Positions 1-8,798 of a stretch of 64,000 bases of DNA are shown here, one piece after another. Origin of the DNA: Ignavibacteria bacterium (GTDB lineage Bacteria; Bacteroidota; Ignavibacteria; Kapaibacteriales; UBA961). The number at the start of each line of letters is the position of its first letter. The first letter of the stretch is position 1. A program made the translations under genes and the position numbers. The stretch spans positions 82,198 through 146,197 of the forward strand of contig JADJXV010000012.1 in assembly GCA_016720145.1 (NCBI GenBank), given 5' to 3'. Under the pieces are notes generated by a model. The model saw only the letters and a program-made list of their open reading frames with translations, had not been told where the DNA came from and did no database searches.

Positions 1-978
1 GCCCGAGAAATTGAGAGAATTAATCTACAGAACCCTAAAGTCATTGGATTGGATGCTTTTTTTCTCAATGAAAAATTACCCGATCTCGATGACCCGCTCG
101 TACTTGCAATTTCAAATGCTCGCAACAAACTCGTGCTCGTCAGTAAGCTGCGCTATAATGATTCGACCAAGATTTTTGATTCTCTCGTGCGTTCACATCC
201 CAAATTTTCGGCGGTGACAGGTTTTGCTAATTTCATCACCGACATCGAAAAAGGTCACAAAACCGTACGTACCATCTCGCCGCAAGAACGTATCAATTCA
301 ACACTCGAAAAATCATTTGCTGTGAAAATATCGGAAAAGTATAATTCCACAGCAGCGGAAAATTTTCTGGCGCGCGGCAATACTTTGGAGGATATTAATT
401 TTCGTGGTAATTACCAGCATTTTTATACATTTGACGCACCTGTTGTGCTCGACTCATCAGCCGATATAAGCATTATGCGCGGCAAAATTATCCTTCTCGG
501 TTACATGGGAGAATCGCTCGAAAAACCGTCGCTCGAAGATGTGTTTTTCACGCCGCTTAATCCCCGTCCGAGCGGGCGGTCGCTGCCGGATATGTATGGT
601 ATTGTGGTGCATGCGAATGTGATTTCGATGATTCTCGCCGGTGATTGCATCAATTCTCTGCCTGACCGGCTTGGTCTCGCGCTCAATATTCTGCTGGCGT
701 ATTGTTGCGTGGCGGCGTACTCCTATCTCTACCTTCACCGCGCGAATTGGTACGACTCTCTGACGGTGGTAATTTCACTCGGTGTGCCCTTGCTCATATT
801 ATTTTTACAATTTTATGTCTTTGACCAATATAGATTTAAGTTTAATCTCACCCTCGGTATCTGTGCCATTGCCATCACAGGAAATGTACTCGAAATTTAT
901 CATGAAATCCTCAAAAATTGGTTCGCAAAAAGTAAAACTATTCTCAAAAAAGAAACAAAAAAGGAGACGCAAGCATGA
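1..978 (+). CDS. CHASE2 domain membrane protein (5' end outside window)
   Basis: The frame is open from base 1, so the start lies upstream; the TTG at 49 is only an internal codon. The first residues (VIGLDAFFLNEKLPD) and the following region match the extracytoplasmic CHASE2 sensor domain, whose usual layout is a 'V-x-x-D-x-x-F' strand, a long loop and a 'GKIILLG' strand close to the membrane. After the sensor (about residue 220 onward) there are three hydrophobic segments and then a short basic tail (KSKTILKKETKKETQA). No cyclase, kinase or phosphatase domain follows, so the protein ends after the membrane part. The stop overlaps a possible ATG at 975 for the next gene (ATGA), which suggests translational coupling with the FecR-domain gene. 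Function inferred: sensing of an unknown periplasmic signal. Confidence 0.8.
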   Translation, partial: AREIERINLQNPKVIGLDAFFLNEKLPDLDDPLVLAISNARNKLVLVSKLRYNDSTKIFDSLVRSHPKFSAVTGFANFITDIEKGHKTVRTISPQERINSTLEKSFAVKISEKYNSTAAENFLARGNTLEDINFRGNYQHFYTFDAPVVLDSSADISIMRGKIILLGYMGESLEKPSLEDVFFTPLNPRPSGRSLPDMYGIVVHANVISMILAGDCINSLPDRLGLALNILLAYCCVAAYSYLYLHRANWYDSLTVVISLGVPLLILFLQFYVFDQYRFKFNLTLGICAIAITGNVLEIYHEILKNWFAKSKTILKKETKKETQA

Positions 979-1011
979 AACTATTTCAATCAATTCTCGC
1001 ATTTTGGTATA

Positions 1012-1995
1012 ATGGTTCGCAGCAATTCCTTCCTCAAAGTCCGCGCCGAGGCACCCGCACTCTTCAGTGTACTCGTCTCGAAAGGAAAGGTAGAAATTAA
1101 AGGCACCGGCGAGTGGAAGCCGCTGCCGTCCGGCGCAAAAGTATTTGCAGGAGAAGTAATCAACGTCGGTGACAATGCGCTCGTGAGTTTGGTGAATTCA
1201 GCAGGTAAGTCCCTTGAAATCAAGAAGTCCGGCACGTATCAGGCAAATGACTTACCCAAGCTCGCAACCGGCGGCGGCACACTCACCAAACGTTTTGCCG
1301 GCTACGTAGCCGCCGAACTCACCCGTTCGAACGACGCAGCAAACGCAAAAGACACCTACAAAAAAAACATGACCACTACCGGCGGTGTCGAGCGAGCAAA
1401 TGACGAAGTGATTCAGCCGGTGGATCGAACATTAGAATTAGCTAAGATTAAGCAATATCAGGCAGATGAGGCATCCGCTTCCACACCCGAAACCTTCGAA
1501 AATCTTGTAGCGCTCATGCCACGACCGACCGATATTCTCAGCGACGACATTCACTTTTCATGGCAACCGAAACAAGGCGTGGACAGCTTCTTGCTCACCA
1601 TCCGCGATGAAAAGCATGACGTGCTTCTCTCCAAAACTACAGCACGTTCCCACGCGCTTGTCAGCGCCAAAGCCCTCGGACTCGAACCGTCGAAATGTTA
1701 CTTCTGGAGCGTGACCTGTATGCCCGATGAGTCCCCTAAGACCGACGAATACTCACTCTGCATGATCACCAACTCACGAAAAACAACCATCTTAGACACC
1801 GTTCGCATGATAGAAGCAGAGGCAGGCAAGAGTTCAGTGCTCGGTAAATTAATGATAGCGCGGTATTTCGAAGAAGAGTCGCTCTTTTCAAGCGCGTTCG
1901 ATGTCTATCGCGAAGCGCTCGCACTCGAACCCGAGTCGGATGATGTGTTTGTCGCTTTTCGGCGTTTTCGCGCGCGGCTTGGACTGCCGGAGTAG
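1012..1995 (+). CDS. FecR-domain protein with C-terminal TPR-like tail
   Basis: Residues about 15-85 (FSVLVSKGKVEIKGTGEW, then 'LPSGAKVFAGEVINVGDNALVSLV') fit a FecR-type beta domain. The middle contains a 'DDIHFSWQPKQGVDSFLLTI' segment typical of a beta-sandwich module, and the last 50 residues (RYFEEESLFSSAFDVYREAL) look like a TPR hairpin. Starting at ATG 1012 the product has no signal peptide, although this family is normally exported. An ATG at 975, overlapping the CHASE2 stop, begins with the signal-like MKLFQSILAFW but runs in another frame to a stop. One or more indels between about 1000 and 1045 may therefore have cut off the real N-terminus. CHASE2 plus FecR neighbours suggest a surface-sensing unit. 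Confidence 0.75.
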   Translation: MVRSNSFLKVRAEAPALFSVLVSKGKVEIKGTGEWKPLPSGAKVFAGEVINVGDNALVSLVNSAGKSLEIKKSGTYQANDLPKLATGGGTLTKRFAGYVAAELTRSNDAANAKDTYKKNMTTTGGVERANDEVIQPVDRTLELAKIKQYQADEASASTPETFENLVALMPRPTDILSDDIHFSWQPKQGVDSFLLTIRDEKHDVLLSKTTARSHALVSAKALGLEPSKCYFWSVTCMPDESPKTDEYSLCMITNSRKTTILDTVRMIEAEAGKSSVLGKLMIARYFEEESLFSSAFDVYREALALEPESDDVFVAFRRFRARLGLPE

Positions 1996-2490
1996 GTGGG
2001 ATTGTACCATTTCGGGTATGCGCCGTATGACTCTAACCCGTTAGTCAGGCTGAGCTTGTCGAAGCCTCAGATATAATGCCGAATTCTTACGTTGTGGTTC
2101 TTGAATGTAAATTCGGGATAACGATATGGAGACATTCGAGAAGCCCGAATGGGCTTCAATTTCAATAGCCCCGCATGAAATGCGGGGGACGTCGGCATGC
2201 AACCCATAAACCCTGAAGGGGTTTAATCACGTTCATACCGAAATTAAACCCCGTTGGGGTTTTGTGGAGGAGCGCTGCATTTCTCCACCGATTGTATCGG
2301 TGGCTAATGATATTCATCCCTTTCAGGGATGGAGGAAGTGTACACACTATCGTTTATTCACCTAACGTTCTTATTTTTTTGGTGGTATGCCGAAAAATCG
2401 TCCTGAATTCACTTCTCTTTATTTAGATGGTGGGTGGGTTTGATGTAGAAGGGATTATCGCAGGAAAAACCGATTACTCAACTTAACAAA
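1996..2490. other. Intergenic region with hairpin and repeat copy 1
   Basis: This 495-bp gap lies between convergent genes. It has a hairpin at 2046-2068 (GGCTGAG-cttg-TCGAAGCC type), then the large composite repeat (listed separately), then AT-rich sequence without a credible ORF. The short minus-strand ORF at 2162-2347 lies wholly inside the repeat. Confidence 0.7.
2110..2333 (-). repeat. Composite multi-hairpin repeat, copy 1 (inverted)
   Basis: This is the reverse complement of the elements at about 3267-3490 and 13756-13980. The parts, read on the minus strand, are: hairpin CATCCCtgaaaGGGATG, hairpin CCACCGATacaATCGGTGG, two AAACCC/GGGTTT hairpins around a conserved CGGTATGAACGT centre, hairpin CCCCGCATttcATGCGGGG, and hairpin GAAGCCcattcGGGCTTC. 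A conserved 'GTTATCCCGAATT' lies just outside the last hairpin (2110-2122). No ORF is encoded. Confidence 0.85.
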
Positions 2491-2736
2491 TTATGACATG
2501 TGTAATCGTCGGTGAATAGCAACACTTTTCTTCAGCTCTTCATCACTCATATTTCGTTCGTCCCAAAGATTATTGAGTGATTGTTCGAGCTTGGTATGGT
2601 AAAATTCCACGAGGATTTTTTTTAATTCATCCACTTCACTTTCGCTCATGGGAAAATTAAATAATTCGAGTACGACCAACTGTGCAGGCGTTAGTTTTGA
2701 CAGTTGATATCGTTTATTTTGTGGCTTTGGCTTCAT
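2491..2736 (-). CDS. Small hypothetical protein, antitoxin-like
   Basis: An 81-residue, charged, mostly helical protein. Its N-terminal 'LTPAQLVVLELFNF' and C-terminal 'LWDERNMSDEELKKSVAIHRR' resemble small Bacteroidota proteins often found upstream of a toxin gene; this is a resemblance from memory, not a search result. The start ATG overlaps the stop of the VanZ-like gene by four bases (ATGA), so the two are probably cotranscribed. No toxin gene follows: the next 350 bp hold the composite repeat. It may be an orphan antitoxin or simply an uncharacterised small protein. Confidence 0.5.
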   Translation of the reverse strand: MKPKPQNKRYQLSKLTPAQLVVLELFNFPMSESEVDELKKILVEFYHTKLEQSLNNLWDERNMSDEELKKSVAIHRRLHMS

Positions 2737-3143
2737 TGATGCTCCTTGTTTTTCGCAAATATACTTCTTTTTCCTTCTGTAACTACCATTATTCTCTTAG
2801 TCACCGCCAGCGAAAGCGCCAGCCCCACCGTATCGGCTACCCAATCATAAAAGTCACAACTCCGCCCCTCGACATAATACTGATGCACTTCATCCGAGGC
2901 GGCAAAAATACAGCCGACAGCAAAAAACAGCAGAATATGCGCCTTGCGGGAGTGAATCTCGAGCGCGCCGACAAGGAAAATCCTCAAGAAAATCCCGTAC
3001 ATAAAAAATGCACCTGCGTGGATGACTTTGTCCTGCCAGTCGAATCCTAAATTAGGCACCGACAAATTTGACTGACTCGAGAGATAAATGATAAAAAGTG
3101 AATAAAGTACTAGCGGAAGAGTTGCAATGATTTTACGAAGCAT
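2733..3143 (-). CDS. VanZ-like membrane protein
   Basis: The 136-aa product fits the VanZ-like family. It has an N-terminal membrane segment (IIATLPLVLYSLFIIYLSS), then 'DKVIHAGAFFMYGIFL', a third hydrophobic helix, the typical 'SDEVHQYYVEGRSCDFYDWVADTVG' motif, and a last short helix. Family members are four-helix inner-membrane proteins; one confers low teicoplanin resistance, but most, including this one, have no assigned role. The reading frame ends in an ATGA overlap with the downstream 81-aa gene. There are no van resistance genes nearby, so a glycopeptide-resistance function should not be assumed. Confidence 0.82.
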   Translation of the reverse strand: MLRKIIATLPLVLYSLFIIYLSSQSNLSVPNLGFDWQDKVIHAGAFFMYGIFLRIFLVGALEIHSRKAHILLFFAVGCIFAASDEVHQYYVEGRSCDFYDWVADTVGLALSLAVTKRIMVVTEGKRSIFAKNKEHQ

Positions 3144-3266
3144 GGAGTTAGTGGGTTTAATTCGAAATCTAGATGTTAAATAATATGAGTTCGAGATGTC
3201 TCGTACACACGTACTATTGAGGGATACAATGAAGATAGACGAGTTGCGATACAGAATCTACGTTCC

Positions 3267-3490
3267 CCATCCCTGAAAGGGATGAACTTCAATAGCCACC
3301 GATGAAATCGGTGGAGAAATAAGCGTTCACCTACAAACCCTGGAGGGGTTTAACTTCGGTATGAACGTAATTAAACCCCTCTAGGGTTTTGAGCTTATCT
3401 GTTTATGTTCCCCGCATTTCATGCGGGGCTATTGAAATTGAAGCCCTTCAGGCTTCTCGAATGCGGTTGATGTTCGTATCCCAAACTCCC
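3267..3490 (+). repeat. Composite multi-hairpin repeat, copy 2
   Basis: Same order of hairpins as copy 3, in plus orientation. The core is 3267-3463, and the looser conserved edge reaches about 3490 (GTATCCCAAACTCCC). The two AAACCC hairpins carry GGAGGGG and its partner CCCCTCTAGGG, whereas copy 3 has GAAGGGG and CCCTTTCAGGG, so the arms vary together. TTCAATAGCC near the left end can pair with GGCTATTGAA near the right end. It fills most of the 348-bp gap between the VanZ-like gene and nnr. Confidence 0.87.
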
Positions 3491-3491
3491 G

Positions 3492-5045
3492 TTAATGTGG
3501 AATCACATGAGGTAAACATTCAATTATTTTCGACGCCGTCAACGTTTCACATGAATACTTTTCGGCGTGCCAATCTCCTGCTGCTGCATGGAGATACGCG
3601 CCGAGCGCTCCTGCCTCAAGTAGCGCCACCGATTGCGCAAGCAGACCTGCGATAATTCCCGAGAGTACATCGCCGCTTCCGGCGGTCGCCATCCCCGGAT
3701 TCCCGCCACAATTCCAATACGAGAACTTCCCATCTGTAATAATCGTCGGCACTCCTTTTAAAAGCAGTGTGCAACCTGTTTTTTGGGCATAATCCACCGC
3801 GCATTCGACTGATTTTTTACTAATTTCCTCCTGATCAATTCCTGTAAGATGATGAAATTCACCACCATGCGGCGTGAGCAAGATATTCGAACGGAGTATA
3901 GATTTCGGGGAAATTATCCGCAAGCCGTCAGCATCTATAAGCACCGGAATCTCCGTCGGAATCTCGGCAAGCAAACGCGTAAGCATTGTAATTGTATCGG
4001 CATTATCGCCAATTCCCGGACCAATCACCACACTCTGCGCCTTCCTGCACGCCGCAAGGAGTGCGTCGAATGCTTCCGGCACGAGCGTACCGTTCTCGGT
4101 TTTAGGTTGTGGTTTTTGGATAATTTCCGGTAGCAGCATCGGATGAAACGCCGTCGCATAGAGTTCGACGAGACCTGCGCCTGCCGTGATTGCTGCATTC
4201 GCGCAGAGTGCGGCTGCGCCGGGCATACCAACCGAACCCGCAATCAGCACCACCCGACCATAGTCAAATTTTGAGGTTTCGCGTTTTCTTGCAGGCAGCA
4301 AACGTCGAATATCACCTGCTTCAAGTCGAGCATTGGTAGCGACTTTAGGGAGAATACTCATCGGAGTTCCGATGGAGGCAACGGTAATTTCACCGCAGAC
4401 AGCAGGTCCTGCATTCCGCCGAAGACCGATTTTCTCGGCGTACATCGTGATCGTGAGATCGGCTTGAAAACACACTTCATGCGCCTCGCCGGTTGTGGTG
4501 TCGAGTCCGGTTGGGCAGTCGATGGCGATGCTGTACAGCGGTGATTTCCACTTGCCGGAATGATGGTACTCCTGCAGTTTTTGAAGCAACGGCACGACCA
4601 TACCGCGTAATTCAGCGCCGCCGCCGATACCAATCAAACAATCCACCACGCAGTCGAATTGACGGAAATCGAGATGCTGAAAGTCATCCGGGTTCATGAG
4701 AATGACTTGTGGAATTTTCAGAGCATTGACAATCTCAAAATTCGTAAATGTTTCTTTGGACATCGACTTGGTCGGTTCCATCCACGCCACTGCCACGCAT
4801 AATTTTTCATGCAAATGCCGGGCAATTGCATAGCCATCTCCGCCATTATTTCCGGAACCACACAAGACAACAACTCTCAATGAATCAAGAGGTTTGGTAG
4901 GATAGATATTCGCAAGACGTGCGAGAATAATCTCAGCCGCCGAGCGCGCAGCATTTTCCATCAGCACCAGCGAAGGAATATCGAAATCCTTGCTCGCACG
5001 GCGGTCAGCTTCGTAGGATTCGGCTGTTGTAAGGAGGTAGTGCAT
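3492..5045 (-). CDS. nnr: Bifunctional NAD(P)H-hydrate epimerase/dehydratase
   Basis: The 517-aa protein joins the two halves of the NAD(P)HX repair enzyme. The N-terminal YjeF_N/NnrE half (about 1-215) has the Rossmann motif GSGNNGGDGYAIARHL and the active-site region 'DCLIGIGGGAELRGMVVPLL'; it epimerises R- and S-NAD(P)HX. The C-terminal ribokinase-like NnrD half (about 235-515) has 'GPGIGDNADTITML', 'LTPHGGEFHHLTG' and the nucleotide-binding 'GMATAGSGDVLSGIIAGLL'; it dehydrates S-NAD(P)HX using ADP or ATP. The length agrees with bacterial fusions. The start at MHYLLTTAESYEADRRA suits the family. This is a housekeeping cytosolic repair function, and the gene appears to stand alone. Confidence 0.95.
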   Translation of the reverse strand: MHYLLTTAESYEADRRASKDFDIPSLVLMENAARSAAEIILARLANIYPTKPLDSLRVVVLCGSGNNGGDGYAIARHLHEKLCVAVAWMEPTKSMSKETFTNFEIVNALKIPQVILMNPDDFQHLDFRQFDCVVDCLIGIGGGAELRGMVVPLLQKLQEYHHSGKWKSPLYSIAIDCPTGLDTTTGEAHEVCFQADLTITMYAEKIGLRRNAGPAVCGEITVASIGTPMSILPKVATNARLEAGDIRRLLPARKRETSKFDYGRVVLIAGSVGMPGAAALCANAAITAGAGLVELYATAFHPMLLPEIIQKPQPKTENGTLVPEAFDALLAACRKAQSVVIGPGIGDNADTITMLTRLLAEIPTEIPVLIDADGLRIISPKSILRSNILLTPHGGEFHHLTGIDQEEISKKSVECAVDYAQKTGCTLLLKGVPTIITDGKFSYWNCGGNPGMATAGSGDVLSGIIAGLLAQSVALLEAGALGAYLHAAAGDWHAEKYSCETLTASKIIECLPHVIPH

Positions 5046-5234
5046 AGTTTATTTATAATGGTACGACATGTTTCTAAAATACTACTTTTACATGAGAAGC
5101 TAGGTAAACGGAGGTGGGCGTTTTTATTGGAGGGGAAAATGCAGGAAATTTCAGTAATTGCACAAGTGGTATAAAATACGTAATATTGCGAAGGTTTTTC
5201 GCGTTCGGGCTTTCATGAACTCTTGACTCATCCC

Positions 5235-7442
5235 ATGCAATCTATTCGCATACTTCTTCTCCTCTTCATTCTCTGCTACGGCTGCAGCAAGCAAGCGGAG
5301 AATACTACGCGCATCTTACTTGGTTCACCTTATCGCACTCCGCTCTTTCAAATTACCGAGAATGACAAAATTGGCTTTATCGACTCTACGGGGCGCGTCG
5401 TGATTTCACCACAATTTCGTTCTGCCGGAGACTTCTCTGAGGGTCTTGCAAGTGCTCGTTTGTCAGGTACTTATGGATATATCGACGCCACCGGAACATT
5501 CATCATTCCCCCGCAATTTGACTATGCTACTCCATTTAGCGGTGGGCTTGCGGTGGTCTATCGCAATGGCACGCCATCCTATATTCACCCAAACGGCGAG
5601 CAGGCATTTGAATGCACGTTCCCGGCGGTGGGAGCATTCGAAAACGGACGCGCACTTGTTCGCACGGCATCCAAAAAATACGGCATGATTGACACGCATG
5701 GGAAATTATTCATCGATACCGTATATTCTGAAATTCGTCCCTTTGCCGATGGGCGCGCAGTAGTGGTGGGAATGAACAAACAGGATGAAACAGGCGTCAT
5801 CGACACGCTCGGACGGAATGTTATTCCGCATGGTAAGTACAAAATAATAGAACAGTTTACGAATGGACTTGCTGTAGTGGAAGGAATAAAACATCGTGCG
5901 TATTCTGATCCCAAAAATGGAATTGTCAAAAAATTAGAAATCGGAGTAATTGACACATTTGATAATGTCGTAGTCCCGTATGGTACTTATTTTAGAATTG
6001 AGAACCTAAAAGGTGGATATGTTAAAGCAATTAAACAGTACCAAGATTCTCTCAATCGCCTGCGAGCTGATGTCATATTTCTCACCACCACCGGACGTCC
6101 AAAAGCTCCTGATACTACTCCAATTACATGCAAAATCATCCTAACAAAATCTGTATCGCATGTTCAAAGCAGCATTGCATCGAGCGATAACCCGCCTTTC
6201 GATGGATTATTAGAAAAAGACGGCACCATTACCTTTCCGAATGCACCACGCAATTTTACCGACGAATTTCTTAACAATCCATCCGGTATCACAAACAGTT
6301 CGTGGCAGATATCCGCTGTGGATACTCTTGGAAATGCAGTGCCGATACGAAGTGTAGGATTTGCCGATCAACTGTTCTCCAAAGGCGCGGCTGTCGTCAC
6401 AGTAGATTACAAAAGTGGTCTCATTGATACAAATGGGAAGTTTATATTTACACCACAATTTTCTTCTATTGATCGTAGTAGCATGAGGGGGGATAATTTC
6501 TTTTTTATTATGCGGAATATAGAGAAGAAAAGCGAGTATGATTTTGACTATCTAAAAGGAATTGCATCAGTTGACGGTAGAATTATTCTGAAGCCATGTA
6601 TTCAGGAATACTTTCGAGACGATACGAAAAATTCACTACTAACTTGCACTATCAACAACAGATTAGCATATATCAATCATCAAGGTAAAATCATTTGGCA
6701 GGATGGCGGTATTTCTATTTCCGGTCAATCTCCTCGCCCGTCTGCGTTGAATATAGATTATAAACATAGAGGTTACTTTCGTGCTTTATCGGCAAATGAT
6801 GAGCGCGGACATATTGGCTATGGATTTGAATCGTACCGTCAGGCGCAATCAATTACCGAAGCCGCTGCTTTTGCCCCAAATATGCTTAGTATAAATGTCC
6901 ATCCCGAAATGCCCGACACGTTTACTGCTGATACAAAGGGCGTCACGGTTTTTGTAGCTAATACTACAGACACCACAATCAGATTCGAAGGTCAGGACAA
7001 CCGCCTACCAATCGTAGTGCAGGCATTATCTCCAACCAGTGAGTGGAGAGATATTGAGTATTTACCGAGCAGTTGGTGTGGCAATAGTTATCATACAATC
7101 AGCTTATTACCCAAGATGTTCTGGAAATTTGTTACGCCTGAATATGAAGGTGATTTTAAAACCAAACTCCGAATTAAACTCACCTATATCGACCCCAACG
7201 ATACAACCAAAACATTTCTAGAAGAGTTGCAATCTTGGAATACAAATCCTACCGATACATCACGTATTTTGTCCAAACTCAAATTCACTATATCTCGCGA
7301 TACAATCAATGTATCTGAAACTCCCCTTCGAAAAGAAATCACCATCTACAGCAACGAATACCACGGGAGCGTCAATCCTGCGCAATTCTGGCGGAAGGAG
7401 CGCTACTATCCGAATGGTATTATGGATCCATATAGTGAGTAG
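5235..7442 (+). CDS. WG-repeat lipoprotein
   Basis: The ATG at 5235 is preferred over the upstream TTG at 5223. It gives MQSIRILLLLFILCYGC, a lipoprotein signal with Cys at the cleavage site, so the product is probably membrane-anchored. Residues about 35-230 and 400-500 hold WG-type beta repeats ('KIGFIDSTGRVVISPQF', 'YGYIDATGTFIIPPQFDYATPF', 'KYGMIDTHGKLFIDTVY'), each about 50 residues with F/Y-IDxxG. The last 190 residues are a separate, beta-rich region ('VTVFVANTTDTTIRFEGQD'). No enzyme motif is visible. WG-repeat proteins are thought to be binding or scaffold proteins; the ligand is unknown. Confidence 0.85.
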   Translation: MQSIRILLLLFILCYGCSKQAENTTRILLGSPYRTPLFQITENDKIGFIDSTGRVVISPQFRSAGDFSEGLASARLSGTYGYIDATGTFIIPPQFDYATPFSGGLAVVYRNGTPSYIHPNGEQAFECTFPAVGAFENGRALVRTASKKYGMIDTHGKLFIDTVYSEIRPFADGRAVVVGMNKQDETGVIDTLGRNVIPHGKYKIIEQFTNGLAVVEGIKHRAYSDPKNGIVKKLEIGVIDTFDNVVVPYGTYFRIENLKGGYVKAIKQYQDSLNRLRADVIFLTTTGRPKAPDTTPITCKIILTKSVSHVQSSIASSDNPPFDGLLEKDGTITFPNAPRNFTDEFLNNPSGITNSSWQISAVDTLGNAVPIRSVGFADQLFSKGAAVVTVDYKSGLIDTNGKFIFTPQFSSIDRSSMRGDNFFFIMRNIEKKSEYDFDYLKGIASVDGRIILKPCIQEYFRDDTKNSLLTCTINNRLAYINHQGKIIWQDGGISISGQSPRPSALNIDYKHRGYFRALSANDERGHIGYGFESYRQAQSITEAAAFAPNMLSINVHPEMPDTFTADTKGVTVFVANTTDTTIRFEGQDNRLPIVVQALSPTSEWRDIEYLPSSWCGNSYHTISLLPKMFWKFVTPEYEGDFKTKLRIKLTYIDPNDTTKTFLEELQSWNTNPTDTSRILSKLKFTISRDTINVSETPLRKEITIYSNEYHGSVNPAQFWRKERYYPNGIMDPYSE

Positions 7443-7538
7443 ATTGTATGTTTCCTCTCTCATCGGCTGAAGCCAATTCAACATTTCTATTGTTGAAGTA
7501 TAGAATATGTGTTATTTTGCACAACACTAATTTAGAAA

Positions 7539-8036
7539 ATGTATGTAACTTCACACAGTATAACATTTTATCACCAAATACCAATTACCAACCTCATGAG
7601 ACTTAAATATCATAGAGAAATAAAAGATAATGAGATAGCATGTAATTTAACAGATTTTCAAGAATGCGAAAGAGAAGCCTTTCGTTTTGTCTTTTCTGAT
7701 ATAAATAATCCAAAAAATTATGAACCGGTTTATATTATAAATCCTAAACGAAAAACCGATGAAATTCAGCAAGAGAGATACCATTGTACTGGTTATGCTT
7801 TATCTTTTTTTCATTCACAACTTTCAGCCAAAAAGAGATATTTAACATTAATTTCTGACAAACCAAAACTTTATAAAATACTTGGCACTCACATTGCGCA
7901 AGGTGTTCTAGAACATCAAGATGGAATTTCAGATGAGCCAAATGATTTGGGACATTTCAGTCACTTTGAATATGAGAATAGAGATTTAAGTATTAAATTT
8001 AGAATTGTTGAAGCAATCATAAATTACAATGACTAA
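7539..8036 (+). CDS. Hypothetical protein A of AT-rich gene pair
   Basis: The family was not recognised. The 165-aa product is soluble, without signal peptide or membrane segment, and rich in Tyr, His, Asn, Ile and Lys. Visible segments are 'CEREAFRFVFSD', 'PVYIINPKRKTDE', 'CTGYALSFFHSQLSAKKRYL' and 'GHFSHFEYENRDLSIKF'. A later ATG at 7596 (MRLKYHREIKDNE) may be the true start, since the first 19 residues look unlike a domain. The gene is clearly more AT-rich than the nnr or ABC transporter genes around it. Its end overlaps the next gene by eight bases, so the two are probably translated together. It may be an accessory gene acquired by transfer. Confidence 0.6.
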   Translation: MYVTSHSITFYHQIPITNLMRLKYHREIKDNEIACNLTDFQECEREAFRFVFSDINNPKNYEPVYIINPKRKTDEIQQERYHCTGYALSFFHSQLSAKKRYLTLISDKPKLYKILGTHIAQGVLEHQDGISDEPNDLGHFSHFEYENRDLSIKFRIVEAIINYND

Positions 8037-8490
8037 CCTCATAGGAATATCAAGTACCATATTAAATGTATCAATTAAAAAATTGATAGGTGTGCTTCTA
8101 TTTGCAGAATTTCCGTCAACTATTGTGTTTGCCGGTAGAGACGGAGAACCGATTATTAAGGAATGGGTTGATTGTTCTGATAATGGTGATACAGACCGAT
8201 ATTTCTATTATAAGACAACAAAATTTCTTTTAAAGAAATTCATTCATGGTAGAATATCCCACCAAGATTTGATTCTCAATTCAACAGATGGATTGCTCTA
8301 TTTTCAGGATATTCAGAATTCAAAGCCAATTAATCATATTATTATTTCTTGTAAACACCTTCCTCAGGAATATACACCTTCTAGCAATTTCTATCTACAA
8401 GAAAATGATGGCGTTGATTTACATAGAATTACTACCTATTTTGAACTTGAAAATATCTCATTAACTCCCCCTTTATCAAGTATCATTTAA
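8029..8490 (+). CDS. Hypothetical protein B of AT-rich gene pair
   Basis: The 153-aa product overlaps gene A by eight bases. The part around residues 20-75 ('GVLLFAEFPSTIVFAGRDGEP', then 'KEWVDCSDNGDTDRYFYY', 'LLKKFIHGRIS') recalls small DUF6575-like proteins that have a P-x-x-F strand, a 'W/F-V-D' strand and a 'F-x-x-G-x-I/S' turn. This assignment is from memory and tentative. The C-terminal 40 residues ('NDGVDLHRITTYFELENISL') have no recognised motif. There is no catalytic motif, signal peptide or membrane helix. AT-rich composition and tight coupling with gene A suggest a two-component accessory unit. Confidence 0.6.
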   Translation: MTNLIGISSTILNVSIKKLIGVLLFAEFPSTIVFAGRDGEPIIKEWVDCSDNGDTDRYFYYKTTKFLLKKFIHGRISHQDLILNSTDGLLYFQDIQNSKPINHIIISCKHLPQEYTPSSNFYLQENDGVDLHRITTYFELENISLTPPLSSII

Positions 8491-8798
8491 TAACTAACTC
8501 CTTCAAAGGAAACGGAACGAAGTTTTAGAAATAGAGCCGAGGTTGGCAAGACAAGTGTTGGATTCGAAAAATTTGAACCGAAATACTATAATTAACACTT
8601 ATCAAATTTGATAATCGCTATAAAAAAAGAAGAGCGAACAAACAATTATCATCAGTTAATTCAATAAGTTAACAAAGATTGTCCAGCATAATTTAGAAAT
8701 CACACCAAACCACCACTCACCCTCTCAAATACTCACCCTACTCAATCCGTCACCCCGCGCCGAACATTTTTTTTAAGACCCAATATTTATAGTGCATA
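8491..8798. other. Intergenic, no gene seen
   Basis: This 308-bp, AT-rich gap lies between the two-gene unit and the ABC transporter. No hairpin followed by a T-run and no coding frame was seen. The transporter promoter probably lies in its right part. Confidence 0.5.

Noticed and set aside
2162..2347. Short minus-strand ORF inside repeat copy 1
   Set aside because: It lies fully within the hairpin element and is not kept open in the other two copies.
2733..3143. Glycopeptide resistance gene vanZ
   Set aside because: Only the membrane family matches; there are no vanHAX or vanRS genes, and Gram-negative outer membranes already exclude glycopeptides.
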